A DNA stretch of 64,000 bases from Nitrospiraceae bacterium (GTDB lineage: Bacteria > Nitrospirota > Nitrospiria > Nitrospirales > Nitrospiraceae): the NCBI GenBank assembly GCA_009692155.1, contig SHZW01000002.1, positions 1 to 64,000 on the forward strand, written 5' to 3'. Made by a program: the position numbers and the translations under genes. The notes under the pieces were generated by a model that was given only the letters and a program-made list of their open reading frames with translations, ran no database searches and was not told where the DNA came from. Positions within the stretch are counted from its first letter, which is position 1. The number at the start of each line of letters is the position of its first letter. Positions 43,002 to 51,411 of this stretch are shown piece after piece.

Positions 43002-44432
43002 ATGAAAAAGAAGAATGAGCTGCTCCCCGTTTCCTTCTCAGAGAAAAGCCTGTCTTGGGCAGGCATCCTGCTTTTTCTTTTGGTGTTAGGCTTGCAAGCC
43101 TGTGGCGGGGTCATTGTTGGCGTTCGTCCGGAGCCTGATGTCTACAATACAAACGTATTCCCGCATTCAGTACGGATCGAACTCCGAGAGTTTGATCACC
43201 AGACGATTGCCGGATATACATGGGAAGAGGATGAGTTCAAACATGCGATTATCAGGTACCTTGAAAAGCGCGGTACTTTTCGCAAGGTCGTAGATGGTTC
43301 CTCTGATCTCGTCCTGACCGTGGATGCAAAATGCACATATGCCCTTTTCGTTGGGCTTAACTGCTCTATTAAGGGAAGTTTGGCGGAAGGGGAGAAGACA
43401 CAGTCTGATGGGAAACCACTCGGATTATATGCCGGGGAGGGGAAGCAGCCTGATCTTTTAATAGGTGATCCAGTTGAGTATCGTGCGAAAACGATGGGTC
43501 TGGCATTAGATAGGCTCTTCCGGAAAATAGAACAGAATCGTGAAACCATTTTGGCGAAGATGGGAACCACTCCGGCGATCGCTGCAACCACTCCTATTTC
43601 TATTATGCCTGCCGCACTAGTCGTTTCATCCAGCGATGTAGATCGCCTGCCTGCTGTCAGGGTAGTACCGAAGAAGAACGCGTACGCGATTGTCATCGGT
43701 ATTGAGCAATACCGAGAAAAGCTGCCCAAGGCCGATTTTGCCGACAAAGATGCCAGGTTGATGGGGGAGTATCTGACAAAGGTCTTGGGCTATCCGGAAG
43801 AGAATGTCATTGTGCGGCTGAATGAGCGAGCGACGAGGACGGACATGGTGAAGTATTTTGAAGAGTGGCTGAAGAATAATGTAGAACCTGGTGGCTCGGT
43901 TTTCGTCTATTACTCCGGCCACGGCGCTCCCAATACCAAGACCGGCGAGGCTTATCTGGTTCCTTATGATGGTGATCCGTCGTTCGTGGACTCGATGGCC
44001 TATCCAGTGAAGCAAATGTATGCTGCTCTCGATAAGTTGCCAGCCAAGGATGTGACGGTGGTGCTGGATTCCTGTTTTTCCGGTGCGGGTGGACGGTCGG
44101 TGCTGGCAAAAGGCGCGCGGCCGATGGGGCTGTCTATCGAGAATCAGGTCCTTGCGACCGGTAAGACGGTGGTATTGGCGGCCAGTGGCGGTGACCAAAT
44201 TTCCAATTCATTCGAAGAAAAAGGTCACGGGCTGTTGACCTACTTCTTTCTGAAGGGCCTGCAAGGGGATGGGGATACGAACAAGGACGGTGCGATCGAA
44301 ATGGTCGAGCTGTACGATTACGTCAAGCCGAACGTGCAGCGAATCGCCCGCAAGCAATACAACAACGAGCAGACACCACAGTTACTTGCCAGCCCGGATG
44401 TGCTGAAAAAGGGCGGCGGGCGATTGGTTTAA
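43002..44432 (+). CDS. Caspase-fold (peptidase C14) lipoprotein
   Basis: A 476-residue protein. Residues 20-35 are hydrophobic and end in the lipobox LGLQAC, so it is probably lipid-anchored. An N-terminal domain (about 40-190) of unknown type precedes a C14 domain with AYAIVIGIEQYREKLPKADF. The catalytic dyad is complete: His307 in VYYSGHGAPNTKTG and Cys358 in VVLDSCFSGAGG. An EF-hand-like GDGDTNKDGAIEM lies near residue 425 and might bind calcium. The start at 43002 follows GCAGGAAAACTCCT. GC content and codon use are visibly lower than in neighbouring genes, suggesting transfer or weak expression. Confidence 0.9.
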   Translation: MKKKNELLPVSFSEKSLSWAGILLFLLVLGLQACGGVIVGVRPEPDVYNTNVFPHSVRIELREFDHQTIAGYTWEEDEFKHAIIRYLEKRGTFRKVVDGSSDLVLTVDAKCTYALFVGLNCSIKGSLAEGEKTQSDGKPLGLYAGEGKQPDLLIGDPVEYRAKTMGLALDRLFRKIEQNRETILAKMGTTPAIAATTPISIMPAALVVSSSDVDRLPAVRVVPKKNAYAIVIGIEQYREKLPKADFADKDARLMGEYLTKVLGYPEENVIVRLNERATRTDMVKYFEEWLKNNVEPGGSVFVYYSGHGAPNTKTGEAYLVPYDGDPSFVDSMAYPVKQMYAALDKLPAKDVTVVLDSCFSGAGGRSVLAKGARPMGLSIENQVLATGKTVVLAASGGDQISNSFEEKGHGLLTYFFLKGLQGDGDTNKDGAIEMVELYDYVKPNVQRIARKQYNNEQTPQLLASPDVLKKGGGRLV

Positions 44433-44469
44433 CGGGCTAATTAGTCTTCTGGAAGAGTAAGAAACCTGC

Positions 44470-45171
44470 CTAGAGAAGTTCTTTTTTGATCTGTACGTTC
44501 ACTTTGCCTCGCATGGCTTCCCGAAACGCCATGACCGCGCGCTGCTGCTTCTGAAACAGCATATCCTGCAGGATTCGCTCCCTGGCCGAGGAGCCGGCGG
44601 ATGAGTCGGGGGACGTCGGACGGGCCATCAAGGTTTTGGCCTCTTCGATCTCGGCCGGCGTCAGGGCGACGGAGTCGAAGACGATCGTCACGGCCTTGTC
44701 TCCCAGCAGGCGCGCCGCATACTCGGCTTCGAATTGGGCCGGCGTGAGGTGGTTGAAGGCCAGGAGGCGTTTGTACAGTTCCGGATCGAATTTGCCGTTC
44801 TGGTGAAAATCCTTGATCCGCGTAATGGCCGCATGCAACTCCTCGGGCGAGAGGGTCAGGCCCATGTCGTCCGCGGCCAGGCGCCAGAGTTTTTCCTCCG
44901 CCATCTGTTCGACAGCCATCTGCTTGAGCACGTCGTCCTTGATCGCGTCCGGCATTTTTTGTTTCTTGCTGAACTCGTAGAGGTTCTTGTGGCGGCGCAT
45001 GAACTCGTCCCGCGAGACTTTCAGCGGGCCGACCGTGGCGACGGAATCGGTCTGTGATTCGCCGTAGCCCCACCAGCCCATGCCGACCATGAACGTCAGG
45101 GCGATGGCGATCATGACGGCCTTGAGGGCCCAAGGATATAGTAGATTGCCTTCTCGCAGCAGTTTGATCAT
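44470..45171 (-). CDS. Membrane-anchored SurA-N-like (PpiD-type) chaperone without a PPIase domain
   Basis: A 233-residue protein with one N-terminal signal-anchor (LKAVMIAIALTFMVGMGWWG) and a SurA/PpiD-type N-terminal chaperone domain (VGPLKVSRDEFMRRHKNLYE, ELYKRLLAFNHLTPAQFEAE). The parvulin domain expected after it in PpiD is absent; the rest is a helical tail (RERILQDMLFQKQQRAVMAF). Likely a periplasmic folding helper. Start at 45171 is inferred from the anchor; an upstream extension to 45324 overlaps the RDD gene's promoter and is unlikely. Confidence 0.85.
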   Translation of the reverse strand: MIKLLREGNLLYPWALKAVMIAIALTFMVGMGWWGYGESQTDSVATVGPLKVSRDEFMRRHKNLYEFSKKQKMPDAIKDDVLKQMAVEQMAEEKLWRLAADDMGLTLSPEELHAAITRIKDFHQNGKFDPELYKRLLAFNHLTPAQFEAEYAARLLGDKAVTIVFDSVALTPAEIEEAKTLMARPTSPDSSAGSSARERILQDMLFQKQQRAVMAFREAMRGKVNVQIKKELL

Positions 45172-45244
45172 AGGTGGATGGGATTCTACTGAGCGTCCGG
45201 CAGAAAGGCAAGTGGGGATGGTCGGACACTTCGGAAAGCTGTGT

Positions 45245-45273
45245 TTGTGATATGGAATTAATTTTGCTATACT
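45245..45273 (+). promoter_or_regulatory. Promoter of the RDD-family gene
   Basis: TTGTGA (45245-45250) and TATACT (45268-45273) are exactly 17 bases apart in an AT-rich patch. Start near 45280, just ahead of the AGGAGG binding site. Confidence 0.75.
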
Positions 45274-45298
45274 TTGCGGCCAGTTGTGAGGAGGTCGC

Positions 45299-45757
45299 TT
45301 GACGGAGGAAGTGTGGGGATCCAACCCGTTGGGAAGCGGGGTCTATCCCAAAGCGCACGTCCTCAACCGATTCATCGCCAAGGCGATCGATGGCATGCTG
45401 GTCGCCGCCGCGAGTCAGGTGATTGCGCCGGTGGGCTGGATTGCAGGATTGGCATACGCGCTGATTGCCGACGGGTTTCCCGGCGGGCGGAGCGTGGGGA
45501 AGCGGCTGATCGGATTGCAGACCGTGGTCCCGCGCACGAAGGAATTTTCGGGGTTCCTGGAATCCGTCATCCGCAATCTTCCGATGGCGTTCGCGTACCT
45601 GCTGGTTCCGGTGCCGTACATCGGCTGGCTGCTGGCAGGGGCGGTCGTGGCGTTCGAAGCGCTGCTGTTGATCGGAAACGAGCAGGGTGTCCGGCTGGGC
45701 GACGAGATAGCAGGAACACAGGTATTGGACTCTGGGCAACTGGATTTTCCCGATTAG
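45299..45757 (+). CDS. RDD-family membrane protein
   Basis: A 152-residue inner-membrane protein of the RDD family: HVLNRFIAKAIDGMLVAAAS (with R and D in helix 1), FPGGRSVGKRLIGLQTVVPR and a final helix pair (AYLLVPVPYIGWLLAGAVVAFEA in two parts). The start is TTG at 45299, supported by AGGAGG five bases upstream. Function unknown; some members are transporters or Na+/H+ antiporters. Followed directly by a palindromic element. Confidence 0.88.
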   Translation: MTEEVWGSNPLGSGVYPKAHVLNRFIAKAIDGMLVAAASQVIAPVGWIAGLAYALIADGFPGGRSVGKRLIGLQTVVPRTKEFSGFLESVIRNLPMAFAYLLVPVPYIGWLLAGAVVAFEALLLIGNEQGVRLGDEIAGTQVLDSGQLDFPD

Positions 45758-45758
45758 T

Positions 45759-45880
45759 AGGATGTTGAAAAAGGCCGCCAGCTGCGTTCTCGCATCGCTC
45801 GGACCCTCAACGTACCGAAAGACGTACGTTTCGGGCCCTCGTTTGCTGCGGCCTTGCTGAACGACCCTTTTGACCATCCT
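45759..45880. repeat. 123-bp palindromic element, copy 3
   Basis: Begins AGGATGTTGAAAAAGGCC and ends CCTTTTGACCATCCT; inner palindrome around ACGTACCGAAAGACGTACGT. It starts one base after the RDD stop codon and ends 33 bp before mreB. Confidence 0.9.
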
Positions 45881-45913
45881 GCGGGATGGAGAGTGCAGGG
45901 AAGGATTATTTAA

Positions 45914-46963
45914 GTGGGATTTGTTTCGGAAGTCTTGGGCTGGTTTTCCAACGACATCGCCATCGATCTGGGCACCGCAACGACGCTGGTGTACGTTCGC
46001 GGCAAGGGCATCGTGCTGAACGAGCCATCCGTGGTGGCGGTGGAGAAGAAAACCGAAAAGGCGCTGGCGTTCGGCACGGAAGCCAAGAAAATGCTGGGCC
46101 GCACACCGGGCAATATCACGGCGATCCGTCCCATGAAGGAAGGCGTGATCGCGGACTTCGAAATGGCCGAGCGCATGCTGCGCTATTTCATCAACAAGGC
46201 GCTCAATCGCAGCATGTTCGTGCGTCCCCGCATCATCATTGGCGTGCCGTCGCGCATCACGCAGGTCGAGCAGCGTGCTGTGCGGGACTCCGCCGAGCTG
46301 GCCGGCGCGCATGAAGTCTATTTGATCGAAGAGCCGGTCGCGGCGGCGATCGGAGCGGGGCTGCCGATCACCGAGCCCTCCGGCAACATGGTGGTGGACA
46401 TCGGCGGCGGCACGACGGATATCGCGGTTATCTCGCTGGGCGGGATCGTCTACAGCGAGTCCGTGAAGGTGGCCGGCGACCGCATGGACGATGCGATCAC
46501 GAACTACATCAAGAAGAAATACAACCTCCTCATCGGGGAGCATATGGCCGAGCATATCAAGCTGGACATCGGCTCGGCCTATCCGTTCGAGGAGAAAAAG
46601 ACGTTGATGATTAAAGGGCGGGATTTGATTTCGGGCATCCCCAGGACGCTGGTCGTGGATGACGCCGAAATCCGGGAAGCGCTTCAGGAACCCATCGGCA
46701 CGATCGTCAATGCGATCAAGGTGGCCCTGGAAAACACCCCCCCCGAGCTGGCTGGCGATATTATCGATCGTGGGATTGTTCTGACTGGGGGAGGGTCCAT
46801 GCTGAAAGGCCTGGATACCAGACTCCGCGAAGAAACGAATCTGCCGATCATCACCGTGGATGATCCGTTGACCTCCGTGGTATTGGGGGTCGGGAAAATC
46901 CTGGACAATTTGGACCTGCTCCGCAAGGTCACGGTGATGTCCCAATACAGCAGCAACCGGTAA
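45914..46963 (+). CDS. mreB: Rod-shape-determining protein MreB
   Basis: Actin-like filament that guides lateral wall synthesis. The 349-residue product has the phosphate-1 loop [17 protein letters not shown], the phosphate-2 loop [18 protein letters not shown] and the adenosine motif [18 protein letters not shown]. The N-terminal amphipathic helix ([14 protein letters not shown]) is a membrane anchor. Starts with GTG; AAGGATT lies upstream. First gene of mreBCD-mrdA-rodA, so the organism should be rod-shaped or curved. Confidence 0.97.
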   Translation: MGFVSEVLGWFSNDIAIDLGTATTLVYVRGKGIVLNEPSVVAVEKKTEKALAFGTEAKKMLGRTPGNITAIRPMKEGVIADFEMAERMLRYFINKALNRSMFVRPRIIIGVPSRITQVEQRAVRDSAELAGAHEVYLIEEPVAAAIGAGLPITEPSGNMVVDIGGGTTDIAVISLGGIVYSESVKVAGDRMDDAITNYIKKKYNLLIGEHMAEHIKLDIGSAYPFEEKKTLMIKGRDLISGIPRTLVVDDAEIREALQEPIGTIVNAIKVALENTPPELAGDIIDRGIVLTGGGSMLKGLDTRLREETNLPIITVDDPLTSVVLGVGKILDNLDLLRKVTVMSQYSSNR

Positions 46964-46991
46964 GGGGGCTCATCCCGCCCAGGGATGGCCA

Positions 46992-47855
46992 ATGTTTCGT
47001 TCGACATCCGGAACCAGGCGAGTGCTGCTCGTGCTGTGCGCGTTGCTGCTCTCGCTCGTCTTCGTCCTCCCCAAACAAAGCCGGACGCTCCTCCAGGCCA
47101 TCGGTAAACCGCTTGCCGATATCGTCGCGCTTCCACTTGATGTGCTGTCTTCCGCAGACCGCCATGCCGGCGAGATCTGGGACCGCTATGTGGCGCTGCG
47201 GAAAGTCCATGAAGAAAACCAGCAACTCCGACGCGAAATCGAATTTCTACGCGGCCAGGCCGCCGACTTGCGCGAGATGGCGGCCGCCAATCAGCGGTTG
47301 GGCGAATTGCTTCGTTTCCAGGCGGGCGCGCCGGCCCAGACGGTGGCGGCGCGGGTCATCGGCCGCGATGCGACCAACTGGTATCGTGGCGTGGTGTTGG
47401 ACAAGGGCGAGCGTGACGGCATCCAGGTCGAGATGGGCGTCATGACGTTGACGGGCGCAGTGGGGCGCGTGGTCAAGACCCGGGCGTCCTCTTCCGTGGT
47501 TCTGTTGATCACCGATCCCAACAACGCGGTCACGAGTCTGATCCAGCGGACCAGGGACGAGGGGATCATCGAAGGCACGTTCGGGGGCACGGTGCGCATG
47601 AAATACATCCCGCTGCTCTCGACGGTGCGGATCGGCGATCCGGTGGTGACGTCGGGCCTGACCGGAGGGTTCCCCAAGGGCGTTCCCGTCGGTACGATCA
47701 CGAATATTCAAAAGGACGAGGGCGAACTCTTTCAGACGGCCGACGTGCAGCCGGAGGTGGATTTTACGAAACTGGAGGAGGTGCTGGTGGTGACGGTGCC
47801 CCGTCGAAGTGAAGAGCCGCCGGCGGTTTCTCCGTCGGAGAAGAAAAAGCCATGA
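46992..47855 (+). CDS. mreC: Rod-shape-determining protein MreC
   Basis: Periplasmic scaffold that links MreB to PBP2. The 287-residue product has an N-terminal membrane helix (VLLVLCALLLSLVFVLP), a coiled coil (VALRKVHEENQQLRREIEFL) and the MreC beta-barrel region (NWYRGVVLDKGERDGIQVEM, VVTSGLTGGFPKGVPVGTI). AGGGATGGCCA precedes the ATG. Overlaps mreD by 4 bases. Confidence 0.95.
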   Translation: MFRSTSGTRRVLLVLCALLLSLVFVLPKQSRTLLQAIGKPLADIVALPLDVLSSADRHAGEIWDRYVALRKVHEENQQLRREIEFLRGQAADLREMAAANQRLGELLRFQAGAPAQTVAARVIGRDATNWYRGVVLDKGERDGIQVEMGVMTLTGAVGRVVKTRASSSVVLLITDPNNAVTSLIQRTRDEGIIEGTFGGTVRMKYIPLLSTVRIGDPVVTSGLTGGFPKGVPVGTITNIQKDEGELFQTADVQPEVDFTKLEEVLVVTVPRRSEEPPAVSPSEKKKP

Positions 47856-48334
47856 GGCGGTTGCTCTATGTCGGGCTCGTGCTGGGGGTGGTGCCGATTC
47901 AAACCACGGTGCTCGATCATCTGAGCGTGGCGGGAGTCCGTCCCGACTTGTGCCTGGTTGCCGTCAGCTTGATCGGAGTGTTCGGCGGTATGGCGGATGG
48001 AGTGCTGCTGGGGGTGCTGCTGGGGTTTGAGCAGGATCTCTTTTCGGCCGGCGATGCGTGGATCAACCTGACGACCAAAGCGGTGATCGGACTGTCGGCC
48101 GGTGTCGTGGGGCGGTATGTGGCCCGCACGACGCCGGTCACGGTGTTTCCCATGGTCCTGGGCCTGTCCGTGTGTTCCGGCATTGCGTTTCTGGTCGCCG
48201 GCGCAGGCGGACAGGGCACGCTGGCTGCGGTGCGAGCGGTGTTGCTGCCGCAGGCGATGTTCGATACCGCGATCGGCATGGGGTTGTATTGGATTTTGGC
48301 GGAGAGGTTTCGAAAAGATGATTCACTGGTGTAG
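47852..48334 (+). CDS. mreD: Rod-shape-determining protein MreD
   Basis: A 160-residue inner-membrane protein with five or six helices, e.g. RRLLYVGLVLGVVPIQTTVL and LCLVAVSLIGVFGGMADGVL, with the usual R-P-D-L motif (VRPDLCLV) and a short cytoplasmic end (AERFRKDDSLV). It lies in the conserved place after mreC, coupled by an ATGA overlap. Confidence 0.92.
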   Translation: MRRLLYVGLVLGVVPIQTTVLDHLSVAGVRPDLCLVAVSLIGVFGGMADGVLLGVLLGFEQDLFSAGDAWINLTTKAVIGLSAGVVGRYVARTTPVTVFPMVLGLSVCSGIAFLVAGAGGQGTLAAVRAVLLPQAMFDTAIGMGLYWILAERFRKDDSLV

Positions 48335-48355
48335 CAGGACATTGACAGGGGCGGC

Positions 48356-50245
48356 ATGAGCACGCGGAGCGGCACACAGCACGACGAGTTGCGGGAACTC
48401 CAGCAGCGGCTGATCCTGTTCAAGATCGGTCTGCTGCTCGTGGTGGGCCTGCTTGCGCTGCGGCTATGGTATCTCCAGATCAATGAAGGGGACTATTACC
48501 ACGATCTGTCGGAAAATAACCGTACGCGGGCCGTGGTGCTGGAACCGGTGCGGGGACTGATTTACGACCGCAATGGCGTGCTGCTGGCCAACAATGTGCC
48601 GAGCTTCGGGCTCTACGTGAAGCTGGAAGACGTGAAGGACCGCAAGGCGTTGATCGAATCGCTGGTGAATCTCGTCGGGCTGGATGAGAACACGGTTCGA
48701 AAGAAGTTGCCCGAGCGGGGCAGCAAACTGTTGCCGCGCAAAGTGAAGGATGGTCTCACGTTGCGGGAAGCGGCGTTGATCGAGTCGCATCGCCTGGATC
48801 TCCCCGGCGTGACGGTACGGGCGGAGTCCCAGCGCAATTATCCCAGCGGCCTGACGGCGGCGCACCTGCTTGGCTACGTGGGCGAGGTGTCGTCGGATCA
48901 GTTGGAGAAACCAGAATATACCGAACTGCATCCGGGCAGCATCATCGGCCAGTATGGCGTGGAGAGAACCTACGACCGATTCCTCCGTGGCCGCGCCGGT
49001 CAAAAAACCGTTGAAGTGGACGCGATGGGCCATGAAAAAAAGACGGTCGAGGTCGGCAAGCCATCGGCCGGCGACGATCTTTACCTAACGATCGACGCCC
49101 GTTTGCAGTCTCTGGCCGAGCAGTTGCTCGGCGAGGAGTTCGGCGCCATCATTGCGATCGAGACCGGGACGGGCGATGTGCTGGCCATGGCCAGCCGGCC
49201 GGCCTTCGATCCGAACGTACTCTCGCGCGAACTGACGGCCAAACAATGGGAAAAAATCGTTCAGGACGAAGGGCACCCGCTGACGAACCGTGCGACGCAG
49301 GGACAGTATCCGCCCGCCTCGACGTTCAAAATCGTCATGGCTGCGGCGGGCCTCGAAACGGGTACCGTCAATCTGACCACCAAGGTCCGCTGCATGGGCG
49401 GCTATCCGTTCGGCGGTCGCGTCTACCGGGATTGGAAGGAGCGCGGGCATGGCGTCATGGACGTGATGGATGCGATTGTGGATTCCTGTGACGTGTTTTT
49501 TTACACCCTCGGTCAGAAGCTGGGCATCGACACGATGGCGCAATTCGCCGACCGGTTTGGGCTCGGGCATGAGACCGGCATCGAATTGCCGTCCGAGCGC
49601 ACAGGGATCGTGCCGTCCACGGCGTGGAAAACCAGGGTGCGCAACGAGATCTGGCTGCCGGGCGAAACGATCTCGGCCGCCATCGGACAGGGATATACGA
49701 CCGTTACGCCCATGCAGATGACGATGGTGATGGCCACCGTTGCCGGCAACGGCGACTCGTTCCGCCCTCGCATCGTGCGGGCGATCAAAGAGCGGGCGAC
49801 CGGTCAGGTGCTGGATCTTCCGTCGGTGCCGCGTCCGAAGCTGGCGCTGAAGCCGGAAACGTACGAACTGCTCCATGAATCGTTGGAAGGCGTCGTGACC
49901 AGAGGCACGGCCGGCCGGGCCCGTTCGGCGCTCGTGAGGATCGCCGGCAAGACCGGCACGGCGCAGACGGCCGCGCTCAAGGATGATCGAAGGAAGGGCA
50001 CGGACATTCCCAAAAAACTGCGCGACCATGCGTGGTTCGTTTCCTATGCACCGGCGGAGGCGCCGCGTATCGCCGTGGTGGTGTTGGTGGAGAACATGGG
50101 ACACGGCGGATCGTGGGCGGCGCCGCTGGCCAAGCAGGTGATCGAAGCGTACGTCAAATCAAAACCGGCCGAGCCGGTGACGGCCGATGCCGTGCCGGCG
50201 GAGTCGCCTGCTGTTGCCGTCGCCATGCGGGAAGTCCATGATTGA
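48356..50245 (+). CDS. mrdA: Penicillin-binding protein 2 (peptidoglycan transpeptidase)
   Basis: Class B PBP of the elongasome. The 629-residue product has one N-terminal membrane helix (LILFKIGLLLVVGLLALRL), a pedestal domain (NRTRAVVLEPVRGLIYDRNG) and a transpeptidase domain with the active-site STFK motif (PPASTFKIVMA, Ser about 322), the SxD/N motif in IVDSCDVFFY and KTG in IAGKTGTAQT (about 531). Overlaps rodA by 8 bases, so the two partner proteins are coupled. Confidence 0.96.
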   Translation: MSTRSGTQHDELRELQQRLILFKIGLLLVVGLLALRLWYLQINEGDYYHDLSENNRTRAVVLEPVRGLIYDRNGVLLANNVPSFGLYVKLEDVKDRKALIESLVNLVGLDENTVRKKLPERGSKLLPRKVKDGLTLREAALIESHRLDLPGVTVRAESQRNYPSGLTAAHLLGYVGEVSSDQLEKPEYTELHPGSIIGQYGVERTYDRFLRGRAGQKTVEVDAMGHEKKTVEVGKPSAGDDLYLTIDARLQSLAEQLLGEEFGAIIAIETGTGDVLAMASRPAFDPNVLSRELTAKQWEKIVQDEGHPLTNRATQGQYPPASTFKIVMAAAGLETGTVNLTTKVRCMGGYPFGGRVYRDWKERGHGVMDVMDAIVDSCDVFFYTLGQKLGIDTMAQFADRFGLGHETGIELPSERTGIVPSTAWKTRVRNEIWLPGETISAAIGQGYTTVTPMQMTMVMATVAGNGDSFRPRIVRAIKERATGQVLDLPSVPRPKLALKPETYELLHESLEGVVTRGTAGRARSALVRIAGKTGTAQTAALKDDRRKGTDIPKKLRDHAWFVSYAPAEAPRIAVVVLVENMGHGGSWAAPLAKQVIEAYVKSKPAEPVTADAVPAESPAVAVAMREVHD

Positions 50246-51365
50246 TCGTGTCCTGGATAGCCGTTCGCTGACGCCGGATCATTTCGACTGGCGGTTTCTT
50301 GGATTGATCGCCGCGATCCTGTCTCTGGGAGTGCTGTCGATCTATAGCGTCACCCCCGTGCAAGCGGTCACCAGCACGCCAGTGTATTTGAAGCAACTGG
50401 CCTGGATCGCGATCGGCTGTGGGGCGTTTGTGGCCATGCTCGTCATGGATTACCACAAGATTTCACGGTTGGCGTACGTGCTCTATGCGTTACTGCTCGT
50501 TCTCCTGGTCGTCGTGCTGGTTGCCGGCAAGACCAGCCGTGGGGCGCAGCGATGGATTCCCATCGGGCCGTTCGTGTTCCAGCCATCCGAATTCGCCAAG
50601 TTGGTCCTGGTGCTGACGCTGGCCACCTATTACACCAGGAGCCCCCGGCAGGGGTGGATGCAGCGGGTGGTGCTGCCTGGGCTGATCATGCTGCCGGGGT
50701 TGCTGCTGATTCTCAAGCAGCCCGATCTGGGAAGCGGGCTCAGCTACCTCTCCATTTATATCTCGATGCTGCTGGTGGTGGGCATGCGGTCCAAGGCGAT
50801 GGGCACGCTGCTGCTGTTTGCCGTGATGCTGTTCCCCTTTGCGTGGGAACTCGTCTGGGGTTCGCTGCACGACTACCAGCGTGAGCGGATCATGACGTTT
50901 GTCGATCCTGCCTACGATACGGGCGGCAAAGGGTACCATGGCTTGCAGTCGCGCATTGCGATCGGGTCGGGGGAGCTCCTGGGCAAGGGATTGTACGGAG
51001 GAACGCAGAGCCAGTTGAAATTTTTGCCGGAAGGCCACACCGACTTCGTCTTTGCGGTGTTCGCCGAGGAATGGGGATTTCTCGGTGTGCTGGTGCTGTT
51101 GGGGCTGTTCGCGGGATTGATCTGGCTATCGCTGGAAATCGCGCTGAAAGCCAAGGACATGCTGGGCGCGCTCCTGGCAGCCGGGCTCATTGCCATGCTG
51201 GCCTTTTGCCTGGTGATCAACATCGGCATGACGGTGGGGCTGTTCCCCATCGTGGGCATTCCGCTTCCCTTGATGAGTTATGGAGGCAGTTCCACCGTGG
51301 CCACGATGGCAGCGCTGGGATTGCTGTTGAACATTAAACGACGGCGGCTAACGCTGTTTTATTAG
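50238..51365 (+). CDS. rodA: Peptidoglycan glycosyltransferase RodA
   Basis: SEDS-family polymerase that works with PBP2. The 375-residue product has about ten membrane helices; family blocks are GRKTSRGAQRW-type GKTSRGAQRWIPIGPFVFQP, SEFAKLVLVLTLATYY and the C-terminal VGLFPIVGIPLPLMSYGGSS. The catalytic Asp is in ILKQPDLGSGL-type LKQPDLGSGLSYL near residue 157 or the later loop. The ATG at 50238 is chosen from the family start; the open frame extends upstream within mrdA. Confidence 0.95.
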   Translation: MIDRVLDSRSLTPDHFDWRFLGLIAAILSLGVLSIYSVTPVQAVTSTPVYLKQLAWIAIGCGAFVAMLVMDYHKISRLAYVLYALLLVLLVVVLVAGKTSRGAQRWIPIGPFVFQPSEFAKLVLVLTLATYYTRSPRQGWMQRVVLPGLIMLPGLLLILKQPDLGSGLSYLSIYISMLLVVGMRSKAMGTLLLFAVMLFPFAWELVWGSLHDYQRERIMTFVDPAYDTGGKGYHGLQSRIAIGSGELLGKGLYGGTQSQLKFLPEGHTDFVFAVFAEEWGFLGVLVLLGLFAGLIWLSLEIALKAKDMLGALLAAGLIAMLAFCLVINIGMTVGLFPIVGIPLPLMSYGGSSTVATMAALGLLLNIKRRRLTLFY

Positions 51366-51368
51366 AAC

Positions 51369-51405
51369 GTTAACAGCTGACGGCGCATTGCTCTCAGCTA
51401 TCAGG
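51369..51405 (+). repeat. Short heptad-periodic inverted repeat, rodA-rng gap
   Basis: Two 7-base units per arm: TAACAGC and TGACGGC on the left (51371-51384), and the complement of TGATAGC and TGAGAGC on the right (51390-51403). The right arm runs into the AGGAGG-like binding site of rng. The smallest member of the set and less certain. Confidence 0.6.
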
Positions 51406-51411
51406 AGGATT

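Noticed and set aside
44441-46945. An 834-codon open frame on the minus strand.
   Set aside because: It runs antisense through mreB and the RDD gene and out of frame with the SurA-N-like gene. Its translation is arginine/histidine/aspartate-rich without any domain, as expected for a shadow of GC-rich genes.
47917-48483. A 188-codon minus-strand frame opposite mreD.
   Set aside because: Serine/arginine/threonine-rich antisense shadow of a membrane-protein gene; no domain or start signal.
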